Shown piece after piece: positions 18,076-25,853 of a stretch of 64,000 bases of DNA. Within the stretch, counting starts at the first letter, position 1. Every line of letters begins with the position of its first letter. This DNA is from Pseudoalteromonas shioyasakiensis. Its GTDB lineage: Bacteria; Pseudomonadota; Gammaproteobacteria; Enterobacterales; Alteromonadaceae. Location: NCBI GenBank assembly GCA_013391845.1, contig CP058414.1, positions 310,001 to 374,000 on the forward strand. The letters are read 5' to 3'. A program made the translations under genes and the position numbers. The notes below the pieces were generated by a model, which saw only the letters and a program-made list of their open reading frames with translations, was not told where the DNA came from and searched no databases.

Positions 18076-19005
18076 GTCTAAAAACAGTACGCCATTATGA
18101 GCAAGGGAGATTTCACCCGGCTTAGGGTTCGAAGAACCACCGACTAGGGCAACTGCAGAGCAAGTATGATGAGGGTTTCTGAAGGGGCGTTCACGCCAAT
18201 TAGATAAATCAACCGATTGACCAATAATAGAATATAACGCGGCAGTACTAATTGCTTCATCATCGGACATAGTTGGCATAATCGTTGGCATGCGCTGGGC
18301 AAGCATTGATTTACCAGTACCTGGAGGACCAAGAAACAGCAAATTATGGCCACCAGCGGCAGCAATTTCGAGCACTCTTTTTGCGCCAGGCTGGCCTTTC
18401 ACATCGCTTAAATCGAGTAGTGAATCACGCTGCGACTGCTGTTCTGGATAGCTAATATTAAGTGGTAAAGGTTGCTGATTTAATAAGTCATTCCAGACAT
18501 CTTGTAAGGAGTAAACGGCTTTTCGAGAAACGCCCGACACTAGGCTTGCGAGGTTATCGTTTTCCGCGGGTAAGAAACAACAGCGGCCCAGCTCTTTTGC
18601 TCCCAATACCGATGGCAAAATAGCATTAACCCCTCTTACTTCACCATTTAAAGCCAACTCTCCGTAAAACTCATATCGATGTATATCAGGGCAGTTTATT
18701 TGCCCAGAGGCGACTAAAATACCCACAGCAATAGCCAGATCAAAACGACCACCCTCTTTAGGCAAATCGGCAGGCGCAAGGTTGACGGTTATACGTTGGT
18801 CAGGAAAACCAAACTGTGAGTTTTCGAGAGCACTACGCACTCTGTCTTTCGACTCTTTGACTGATGCCTCTGGCAAGCCAACGATATGAAAAGCTGGCAA
18901 GCCATTTCCTAGGTGTACTTCAACAATTACTTCAGGGGCTTGCACACCTACTTGTGCACGTGAAAATATTCTAGCTAAAGACACAATCCATGATGTCCCT
19001 ATCAT
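18061..19005 (-). pseudogene. comM: comM (yifB) N-terminal part, interrupted by the island
   Basis: ComM is a hexameric AAA+ helicase that promotes branch migration in natural transformation. Residues 1-310 are normal: the Lon-like N-terminal domain (VEVHLGNGLPAFHIVGLPEA), Walker A GPPGTGKS (226-233) and NPHHTCSAVALVGG. They end at GVLFLD, where the family continues E-L-P-E-F. Here D310 is followed by TLNN and a stop, the new codons coming from the inserted element. The 3' half must lie beyond the other island end. GTG at 18984 (giving MSLARIFSRAQ) is an alternative start matching ComM length better than the ATG at 19005. The host is probably impaired in ComM-dependent recombination. Confidence 0.92.
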
Positions 19006-19023
19006 TAATCCTTAATACTAAGC

Positions 19024-19638
19024 TTAGTCGGGATATTTAAAAACGTGAAGTGTAAGTTGCCACTTCATTGCCGCTAAACGAAGCGATAAGGTCATTAGCA
19101 TTGCTAAAATCATGGCTACTTCGGTTACTAAACCAAGCGAGATACTTAATGTATAAACGATGCCACCAGCAATACAAGCAATAGCATAGAGCTCACCTTT
19201 TAACAGCATCGGCATATTTCCAGCAAGCACATCACGGATAACGCCACCAAAACAGGCTGTTATTACACCCATAATAATCGCCGTAGTGTCTGGCATACCT
19301 GCGAGCATGGCTTTTTGTGTGCCCATCACCGCAAAAAATGCCAAACCAAATGCATCTGCAACTTGTAGCGCATTAAGTGAAATCGAGCGCTGCTTATTGA
19401 TTAAACGAGTGGTGACAAATACAGACAATAAAATAGCCCAAAAATAGCTTTGATCATGCAGCCAAAATACAGGAACATCTAAAATAACGTCGCGTACTGT
19501 ACCACCGCCAATAGCAGTGACTGTGGCTAACACAACAACCCCAAAGCCATCCATTTTTTTGTTGTACGCCAGTAGCGTTCCTGAGACAGCAAACACGGCT
19601 ACGCCGAATAAATCAAACCAATGGTAAAGTTCAGTCAT
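19024..19638 (-). CDS. TRIC/UPF0126 family membrane protein
   Basis: A 204-residue integral membrane protein with about seven hydrophobic segments arranged as two similar halves: FGVAVFAVSGTLLAYNKKMD with GGGTVRDVILD, and FGLAFFAVMGTQKAMLAGMP with CFGGVIRDVLAG. The repeated G-G-x-x-R-D motif is diagnostic of the UPF0126/YicG family, prokaryotic relatives of trimeric intracellular cation channels. The transported ion in bacteria is not settled. It lies just upstream of comM on the same strand with 18 bases between, possibly co-transcribed. Confidence 0.88.
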   Translation of the reverse strand: MTELYHWFDLFGVAVFAVSGTLLAYNKKMDGFGVVVLATVTAIGGGTVRDVILDVPVFWLHDQSYFWAILLSVFVTTRLINKQRSISLNALQVADAFGLAFFAVMGTQKAMLAGMPDTTAIIMGVITACFGGVIRDVLAGNMPMLLKGELYAIACIAGGIVYTLSISLGLVTEVAMILAMLMTLSLRLAAMKWQLTLHVFKYPD

Positions 19639-19828
19639 GTTTGTAACTAAAGAGTATTGTTAGTGTCGTTGTAACATAAACTTTTCAACCTTTTAAGCAA
19701 AGTTGTAATAAAAATAGGCTCTGAAAATTGATCATTATGTAATGCTAGCAACTTAACGCCACTATTTAAGTACCAATAAAATAACTGCGACTCGTTATCG
19801 AGTGCCGAAGAATAGATACTGTGGATAC

Positions 19829-19983
19829 AGTAAACTCATAACCATCAAACGGTTTAAACCTGCCTGTGATTAAAACCACATGAGGCCTTGAAGAACTTGC
19901 AGAATATCAAACATGACACTTTGCGATAGACCATCATCAATATTGAAAGTTTGAGATACAGGCCAAGCTGAAGGTAAAAACAT
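19829..19983 (-). pseudogene. Remnant of a two-component-propeller (Reg_prop) sensor gene
   Basis: On the minus strand from ATG 19983, a frame reads a short hydrophobic leader, then NIDDGLSQSVMFDILQ and QGLMWF, a TAA, and SQAGLNR in the same frame. After a one-base deletion it continues as FDGYEFTV. This is the standard N-terminus of sensors with Reg_prop repeats (DGLSQ, DxxGxxWF, GLNRFDG). At least one stop and one frameshift are present, and nothing clear remains beyond about 19700. It sits in the 438-base gap between the TRIC-like gene and manC, in which I see nothing else. Confidence 0.55.
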
Positions 19984-20076
19984 AAGCGGTAAAAAGATAT
20001 ACTCCAATTCACGATAGCCAAGCTATCTCTATCAAAAAGCAATTCTCTCGATCTGCTTAAAACTTATAGCTTTCAG

Positions 20077-21492
20077 CTAGCCTCTCCCATACCTATCATC
20101 AAATCGCTCGATGTCGCTTTCATCAAGTATTGCACCAGTTTGTACTTCAATAACGATCAGAGGTGTGGCTTGTTGATTAGCGAGGCTATGTAATTGTTTA
20201 GCGGCAATATAACAAGATTGATCGGCTGTTAATTCAAATTCTTCATCGCCAACTCGTACACTTGCGACACCAGATACTACAACCCAATGCTCCGCACGAT
20301 GCTGGTGGCGTTGAGTTGAGAGCTTTGCGCCACTGTTGACGATTATTTTCTTTACCTTAAAACCAGTACTTTCAATTAAAGTTCGATAGTTTCCCCAAGG
20401 TCTAAATACGGCTTGATGGTGAGTCAATTTATCACTATCAACTACAGCAAGCTGTTTAAGTAAATCAGGAAGCTTATCGAGCGAGCTTTTGTCTGCCACT
20501 AAGGTGGCATCATGAGTATGTATAATTGCTTTATTACTGACGCCGAGCGCCGCAATGGTGTGATCTGCTTCACTTATAAGTAGATTATTTTCACTATCTA
20601 AACTCACCCCTTGCGAGCCCAGATAGTTACCATGATGGTCTTTTTCAGCGATTCTCGATAATGCTGAAAAGCCGCCAACATCACTCCAAGTTAAATCAAC
20701 AGGAATAACTGCAACGTTAGCACTACGCTCCAAAATAGCATAATCAATAGAATCACTTGGACATGCTGTGAGCGCATCCGCAACAGGCCTTTGAAACCCT
20801 AAGTCTTCAGTAAAGCTAGCTGCTTTTGCGACACTTTGTGCAATCTTTGGCGCAAAGCGATTAAGCTCGTTTAAATACACTTCTGGCAGAAATAAGAACA
20901 TGCCGCTATTCCAGCCATACTCACCACTGGCAAGGTATTTTTTAGCTAATTGCAGGGCTGGTTTTTCTTTGAATTCAGCCACCTTAAAGCAGCCTTCCTG
21001 GGCTAACTGCTCACCTTGGCGAATATAACCATAGCCGGTATGTGGCTCAGTAGGTGTAATTGCAAAAGTCACTAATTGTTGTTGCTGACAAAGCGCTATA
21101 GCCTTATTTAAGCATGCAATAAGCTTATCAAAATCACTTATGTGGTGATCAGCTGGCATCACCAATAAGGGATCGGTTAGGCCATTTTGCAATGCAAATT
21201 CAGCTGCTAACGCAATCGCTGGCGCGGTATTTTTACCTTCAGGCTCGAGCAGTAACGTATAGCTATTAGTGATTTCTGCTATTTGCGTTTTCGCAATAAA
21301 ACGATGCTCTTCATTGCACACTAGAAATGGGGCATTAAATCGTGAGTCAGCCACTCGTAAAAGCGTGCTCTGTAATAGTGACTTTTCGCTAAGTAAAGAT
21401 AAAAACTGCTTAGGCATCGCTTTTCGCGATAAAGGCCATAAACGAGAACCTATGCCACCAGCAAGAATAACGGGGGTGATTTTGCGACTCAT
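20077..21492 (-). CDS. manC: Mannose-1-phosphate guanylyltransferase / mannose-6-phosphate isomerase
   Basis: A 471-residue bifunctional enzyme supplying GDP-mannose for surface polysaccharide. The N-terminal nucleotidyltransferase has the signature GGIGSRLWPLSRKAMPKQF (residues 13-31) and the Mg-binding MPADHHI. The C-terminal 120 residues are a cupin type II isomerase domain with the metal-ligand stretch STQRHQHRAEHWVVVSG. Length and order match ManC/CpsB/AlgA. It stands alone, with no other polysaccharide genes in view. Confidence 0.92.
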   Translation of the reverse strand: MSRKITPVILAGGIGSRLWPLSRKAMPKQFLSLLSEKSLLQSTLLRVADSRFNAPFLVCNEEHRFIAKTQIAEITNSYTLLLEPEGKNTAPAIALAAEFALQNGLTDPLLVMPADHHISDFDKLIACLNKAIALCQQQQLVTFAITPTEPHTGYGYIRQGEQLAQEGCFKVAEFKEKPALQLAKKYLASGEYGWNSGMFLFLPEVYLNELNRFAPKIAQSVAKAASFTEDLGFQRPVADALTACPSDSIDYAILERSANVAVIPVDLTWSDVGGFSALSRIAEKDHHGNYLGSQGVSLDSENNLLISEADHTIAALGVSNKAIIHTHDATLVADKSSLDKLPDLLKQLAVVDSDKLTHHQAVFRPWGNYRTLIESTGFKVKKIIVNSGAKLSTQRHQHRAEHWVVVSGVASVRVGDEEFELTADQSCYIAAKQLHSLANQQATPLIVIEVQTGAILDESDIERFDDRYGRG

Positions 21493-21557
21493 GATTGCTT
21501 AAAGTAAATAATCCAACCATGAGTTTAACAAATTTTTGAGTATGCGGCTTCGAGCAA

Positions 21558-22331
21558 TTACAGTAACTGAAATTGATCGGCATCTAAGTGAGCAGGAAAC
21601 GCTCTTCGAAAGTCATCAAGCGGTGATTTTTCTAAGCGCTGAATAATGATACCCGATTGGTCATCTTCAAGCGCAGCCAAGGTGTCACCTTTAAAATCAT
21701 ATACAGCAGTGCCTCCGCTGTGGGCAACATCATTACCATCAGCCCCAATGCGATTCACACCTACGACATAACACAGGTTTTCCATTGCGCGTGCTTTTAG
21801 AAGGGTATCCCATACATGGCGACGAGCTGCTGGCCAATTCGCTACGTTGATCATCACATCGTAGTCGTTGCAATTACGCTGAAATACAGGAAAGCGTAAG
21901 TCGTAACACACTTGCGGTAAAATACGAAAATCATTGATAGCGAATATCTCGCGCTGCTCGCCTGCTGCGACGAAATTGCCTTCGTTACCTAAACAGAATA
22001 AATGGCGTTTGTCGTAATACTTCACTTCGCCATTTGGCCAAACCCAATAAAAGCGATTAGCCTTTTTGTCGCCTTTTGCAACTAAAACAGAGCCTGCAAC
22101 CACAGCATTTTTTTGCTTAGCAGTGGCTTTTAACCAGCTAAGTACCTCGCCTTGTTCTGGTTCGCTGCAATCTAGATTAATCGCAAAACCCGTGGCAAAT
22201 GTTTCTGGCAAGACAATTAAATCAACCTGCTCGCTAAAACTGTTAAGCTGCTCTGTAAAGTGCTCAAGGTTAGCGCTTTTATCAAGCCAATGTAGTGAAG
22301 ACTGCACTAAAGCTAAGGTTAAAGTTGACAT
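21558..22331 (-). CDS. Omega-amidase, nitrilase family (YafV-like)
   Basis: A 257-residue carbon-nitrogen hydrolase. The catalytic triad is visible: Glu in LPETFATGF, Lys in YYDKRHLF and Cys in LPQVCYDLRFPVF. The family hydrolyses alpha-ketoglutaramate or related omega-amides. It overlaps the aminotransferase gene upstream by 13 bases. That pairing is known from methionine salvage: the transaminase uses glutamine and the omega-amidase removes the keto-acid amide produced, pulling the reaction forward. The mtn genes next door support that role. Confidence 0.88.
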   Translation of the reverse strand: MSTLTLALVQSSLHWLDKSANLEHFTEQLNSFSEQVDLIVLPETFATGFAINLDCSEPEQGEVLSWLKATAKQKNAVVAGSVLVAKGDKKANRFYWVWPNGEVKYYDKRHLFCLGNEGNFVAAGEQREIFAINDFRILPQVCYDLRFPVFQRNCNDYDVMINVANWPAARRHVWDTLLKARAMENLCYVVGVNRIGADGNDVAHSGGTAVYDFKGDTLAALEDDQSGIIIQRLEKSPLDDFRRAFPAHLDADQFQLL

Positions 22332-23461
22332 AAAATCTCCGCGGCACGTTTTAATGTGTCATCATTTTTAGCAAAACATAAACGAATCACTTTATCGCTG
22401 CTAGCACTGTTATAAAACACACTGAGTGGTACAGCTGCAACACCCGCTTGCTCAACCAGCCATTGGCAAAACTCAACATCATCAAGATCAGACACCTCAC
22501 TATAATCAAGTAGTAAAAAGTAGGTGCCTTCACTTGGTAATATTTTAAAACGGCTTTGCGCTAGTGCTTCGCTGAGCAAGTCGCGTTTTTGTTGGTAAAA
22601 ACAACTTAGTTCATCAACATGTTCTGGCTCTAACTCGAGCATATCGGCTAGTGCATGCTGGGCAGGCGTAAAGCTTGAAAAGGTCACATATTGGTGAATT
22701 TTACGAAACTCTACCATTAACTGGGCAGGTGCAACACAATAACCCATCTTCCAACCAGTGCTATGAAAAGTTTTACCAAAGCTTGAGATCACAAAACTAC
22801 GTGCAAATAACTCAGAATCGCTCAGCGCACTTAAATGCAAAGCACCATCAAAGGTGATGTGCTCATACACTTCATCACTAATTACATATAAATCATGCTT
22901 AGAAACAAGCGCTTTAAGGGCATTAATATCTTCTGTTTTAAAGATTTTACCGCTTGGGTTATGTGGCGTGTTGATGATGATGACGCGTGTTTTGTCAGTA
23001 ATAACATCGGATACGGCTTGCCAATCGATTTTGTAGTCTGGCGCACGCAAGGCAACGTGAACTGAGCGACCGCCAGCAAGTTCAATTGCTGGTTGGTACG
23101 AGTCATAAGCGGGGTCAAACACCACAACTTCATCACCCTCTTTAACAAGCGCTTGAATTGCTACAAATAATGCTTCTGTTGCCCCTGAAGTGACAGTGAC
23201 TTGTTGCTCGTAGTTTATGTTGTTATGGTATTTTCTAGCAATCAGAGCAGCTATTTGCTGTTGTAGCTTTGTAACCCCACTTGAAGGCGCATATTGATTT
23301 ACCCCTTCAAGTACATAGTGATTGAGTTGTTTTTTTAACAAATCAGGTGCATCAAACTCAGGAAAACCCTGAGATAGATTAATAGCTTGGTACTGATTTG
23401 CCAGAGCTGTCATTTGACTAAAAATACTAGTGCCTAAATTCGGCAATTTACTTTCAAACAC
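22319..23461 (-). CDS. Methionine/glutamine-type aminotransferase (YbdL-like)
   Basis: A 380-residue class I/II PLP aminotransferase. It has the N-terminal SQGFPEFDAP, the NTPHNPSGK loop, DEVYEHI and the PLP lysine in SFGKTFHSTGWKMGY. The last string is characteristic of the YbdL/KAT group, which transaminates 2-keto-4-methylthiobutyrate to methionine with glutamine as donor. This would be the last step of the salvage pathway encoded divergently at 23561. The intergenic region contains MetJ-like boxes shared by both promoters. Confidence 0.88.
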   Translation of the reverse strand: MFESKLPNLGTSIFSQMTALANQYQAINLSQGFPEFDAPDLLKKQLNHYVLEGVNQYAPSSGVTKLQQQIAALIARKYHNNINYEQQVTVTSGATEALFVAIQALVKEGDEVVVFDPAYDSYQPAIELAGGRSVHVALRAPDYKIDWQAVSDVITDKTRVIIINTPHNPSGKIFKTEDINALKALVSKHDLYVISDEVYEHITFDGALHLSALSDSELFARSFVISSFGKTFHSTGWKMGYCVAPAQLMVEFRKIHQYVTFSSFTPAQHALADMLELEPEHVDELSCFYQQKRDLLSEALAQSRFKILPSEGTYFLLLDYSEVSDLDDVEFCQWLVEQAGVAAVPLSVFYNSASSDKVIRLCFAKNDDTLKRAAEILCQL

Positions 23462-23516
23462 AGAGGTTCCTTAAAGATGGTTTTGCGCCCAAAGCGATGC
23501 TATCATTGCTTAAAAC

Positions 23517-23540
23517 AGATGTATAGCCGTCTAAATAACT
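23517..23540. promoter_or_regulatory. MetJ-like operator between the aminotransferase and mtnB
   Basis: Tandem eight-base units AGATGTAT (23517-23524, 6/8 to AGACGTCT) and AGCCGTCT (23525-23532, 7/8) are followed by the weaker AAATAACT. MetJ binds tandem met boxes cooperatively. The site lies 29-44 bases upstream of mtnB and 56-71 from the divergent start. A matching array is found at mtnA/mtnK. Confidence 0.6.
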
Positions 23541-23560
23541 TTTAGAATGTCGAGGAATAT

Positions 23561-24190
23561 ATGCACAACAATACCGCTATTTCAGAACTAATTGAAGCTG
23601 GTAAATGGGTAAGCCAACGTGGCTGGGTCCCTGCTACTGGTGGTAACTTTTCAGCCCGCACTGCAAGCGGTTATGTTGTCACGGCAAGTGGCTTCGATAA
23701 AGGTCAACTCGGCACTCATGCATTTATCGAATTTGATCATGAAGGCAATCGCACCAAAGGCTCTGGTAATCCATCAGCAGAAACTGAGCTACATCTAAAT
23801 ATGTATAAGCTAATCCCATCAGCTAAATTTGTTTTGCACACTCATTCTGTCGCAGCAACCGTGCTATCTCGTGTTATTAAGGGCCATACTATCAACTTAA
23901 ATGGCTACGAAATGCAAAAGTCTCTAAGTGGTGTTAAATCGCATTTAGATACGCTAAGTATTCCAATTTTTGATAATGACCAAGACATCGACCGTTTAAG
24001 CTTACTTGTTAGTGATCATCACCTTCACACCCCTATTGAGCATGCTGTATTGATTCGTGGCCATGGTTTATATGTGGTAGGTCGAAATATCAAAGAAGTA
24101 CTTCGTCATTTAGAAGGCTTAGAGTTCCTATTTAGCTGTGAACTTGAGCGCTTAAAACTAGAAGGTATTCAAGCCGGAGTTCAGCCATGA
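23561..24190 (+). CDS. mtnB: Methylthioribulose-1-phosphate dehydratase
   Basis: A 209-residue class II aldolase-fold enzyme that dehydrates 5-methylthioribulose-1-phosphate to 2,3-diketo-5-methylthiopentyl-1-phosphate. Visible signatures are ATGGNFSAR near the N-terminus, the zinc-ligand segment LHTHSVAATVLSR and a later RGHGLYVVGR. GAGGAAT precedes the ATG. Its TGA overlaps the mtnC ATG (ATGA). It is first in mtnB-mtnC-mtnD and is preceded by MetJ-like boxes, so it is probably repressed when methionine/SAM is plentiful. Confidence 0.93.
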   Translation: MHNNTAISELIEAGKWVSQRGWVPATGGNFSARTASGYVVTASGFDKGQLGTHAFIEFDHEGNRTKGSGNPSAETELHLNMYKLIPSAKFVLHTHSVAATVLSRVIKGHTINLNGYEMQKSLSGVKSHLDTLSIPIFDNDQDIDRLSLLVSDHHLHTPIEHAVLIRGHGLYVVGRNIKEVLRHLEGLEFLFSCELERLKLEGIQAGVQP

Positions 24191-24873
24191 TCAAAGCGAT
24201 TTTAACCGATATTGAAGGCACGATTACCCGAATCTCATTTGTTAAGGACGTATTATTTCCATACGCGGCTGGGCAGTTACCTGAGTTTGTAAAGTCACAT
24301 CAAACAGACCCAGAAGTAGCAGCCCAAATTGAGGCTGTTAAAGCACATATAGAACAACCTGATGCCGATATCGAGACGGTAATTAAGCATTTAATTCATT
24401 GGATAGAAACGGACCAAAAAATTACTCCACTTAAGCAATTACAAGGATTAATTTGGCAAACTGGCTACGAAAATGGTGATTTTACTGGACACCTTTACCC
24501 TGATGCTTATGACTTTTTACAAGCCCAAAAACAGGCTGGCAAAAGTTTATATGTCTACTCATCGGGCTCAGTAAAAGCCCAGCACCTGATTTTTGAGTTT
24601 TCTGATTATGGTGATGTGAGACCTTTATTCAGTGGTTACTTCGATACTAAAGTAGGCGCAAAACAACAGCAAAGCTCTTATGAGAATATTATTGCTGAAC
24701 TGCCTTTTGACGCTGAAGAGGTGCTATTTTTAAGCGATGTTGAAGCAGAGCTTGATGCTGCAAAAGCGGCAGGTCTGCGAACGCTTCACCTTATTCGAGA
24801 TGGCCAAGAAGCAAGTGATATCCACCCATATATTAACGATTTCACAGCATTCAGCGCGGAGCTTTTAGTATGA
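24187..24873 (+). CDS. mtnC: Enolase-phosphatase E1
   Basis: A 228-residue HAD-family enzyme that enolises the diketo phosphate and dephosphorylates it to the acireductone. HAD motif I is ILTDIEGT at residues 5-12, motif II is in VYSSGSVKAQ, and motif III/IV is FLSDVEAELDAAKAAG. Length is normal for the monomeric bacterial enzyme. Four-base overlaps on both sides indicate strong translational coupling within the mtnBCD operon. Confidence 0.94.
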   Translation: MIKAILTDIEGTITRISFVKDVLFPYAAGQLPEFVKSHQTDPEVAAQIEAVKAHIEQPDADIETVIKHLIHWIETDQKITPLKQLQGLIWQTGYENGDFTGHLYPDAYDFLQAQKQAGKSLYVYSSGSVKAQHLIFEFSDYGDVRPLFSGYFDTKVGAKQQQSSYENIIAELPFDAEEVLFLSDVEAELDAAKAAGLRTLHLIRDGQEASDIHPYINDFTAFSAELLV

Positions 24874-25412
24874 GTCAATTAACTATTTTTAATGATACAA
24901 ACGCAGATAACATACTGTTTCATAGTGAAGATTTAAGCGCTATTGCTAGAGAGCTTAATGCAGTTGGCGTTCGCTTTGAGCAATGGCAAGCAACGGCACA
25001 GATTGATCAAGACACCAGTCATGACGCTATTTTAACTGCCTATGCTAACGATATAGAACGCCTTAAGGCTGAAGGTGGCTATCAAACAGTCGATGTTATT
25101 TCACTTGCAAAAGGTAACCCAAATGCCAGCGAGTTACGCAGCAAATTTTTGTTTGAACATACTCATAGCGAAGATGAAGTACGTTTCTTTGTAAAAGGCC
25201 AAGGTTTATTTTGCTTACACTTAGGCGATAAGGTGTATCAAGTGCTTTGCCAACAAGGCGACTTAATTTCAGTACCAGAACTCACACCACATTGGTTTGA
25301 TATGGGCAGCGACCCTGAATTCACAGCAATTCGCTTATTCAATAATACCGAAGGTTGGGTCGCTAAAAGCACTGAGTCAACCATTGCGACCAACTTCCCA
25401 CTGCTGGATTAA
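24870..25412 (+). CDS. mtnD: Acireductone dioxygenase
   Basis: A 180-residue cupin enzyme. The metal-binding residues are in HTHSEDEVRFFVKG (two His and one Glu) and in LTPHWFD (third His). The Fe form makes 2-keto-4-methylthiobutyrate and formate; a Ni form would give the off-pathway product with CO. The sequence does not tell which metal is used. The product feeds the aminotransferase encoded divergently. The ATG overlaps mtnC. Confidence 0.94.
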   Translation: MSQLTIFNDTNADNILFHSEDLSAIARELNAVGVRFEQWQATAQIDQDTSHDAILTAYANDIERLKAEGGYQTVDVISLAKGNPNASELRSKFLFEHTHSEDEVRFFVKGQGLFCLHLGDKVYQVLCQQGDLISVPELTPHWFDMGSDPEFTAIRLFNNTEGWVAKSTESTIATNFPLLD

Positions 25413-25413
25413 C

Positions 25414-25755
25414 ATGGAAAAGCTATTTTCGTACGGTACCTTGCAGTACCGACAAGTTCAATTGGATACCTTCGGGCGCTTGCTCGAAGGTATTCCTGCG
25501 ACATTATCAGGGTATATCATTGGCGAGGTCGAGATCACCGACGAAGCAGTTCTTAAAAGTAGTGGCCAGCGTTTTCACCCCGCTTTAATCAAAACGGGCA
25601 AACAAAGTGATACGGTTAATGGCACAATTTACTTAATCACCGAACAAGAGCTTGCTCAGGCAGATGCTTACGAAGTTGACGATTATCAGCGCATTGAAGA
25701 AACATTTCAGTGTAGCAACCAAGCTTGGTTATATGTTGCTAAAAAAAGCCTTTAA
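25414..25755 (+). CDS. Gamma-glutamylcyclotransferase-like (AIG2/GGCT) protein
   Basis: From ATG 25414 the protein has 113 residues and begins MEKLFSYGTLQYRQVQ, the typical Y-G-T-L substrate loop of the AIG2-like family. A longer frame exists upstream, but it overlaps mtnD out of frame and lacks homology. Bacterial members act on gamma-glutamyl amines or remain unassigned. It begins one base after the mtnD stop, so it is the fourth gene of that operon. A link to glutamine/glutamyl by-products of the transaminase step is possible but speculative. Confidence 0.8.
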   Translation: MEKLFSYGTLQYRQVQLDTFGRLLEGIPATLSGYIIGEVEITDEAVLKSSGQRFHPALIKTGKQSDTVNGTIYLITEQELAQADAYEVDDYQRIEETFQCSNQAWLYVAKKSL

Positions 25756-25853
25756 TTTACAAAATTAAAACAAAAAAACCCAAATAAAGAACAAAAGCTG
25801 TTATTATTCTCCCTCATCAAGATCATTACTAATTATTAGTTAAAGGACTAAAC

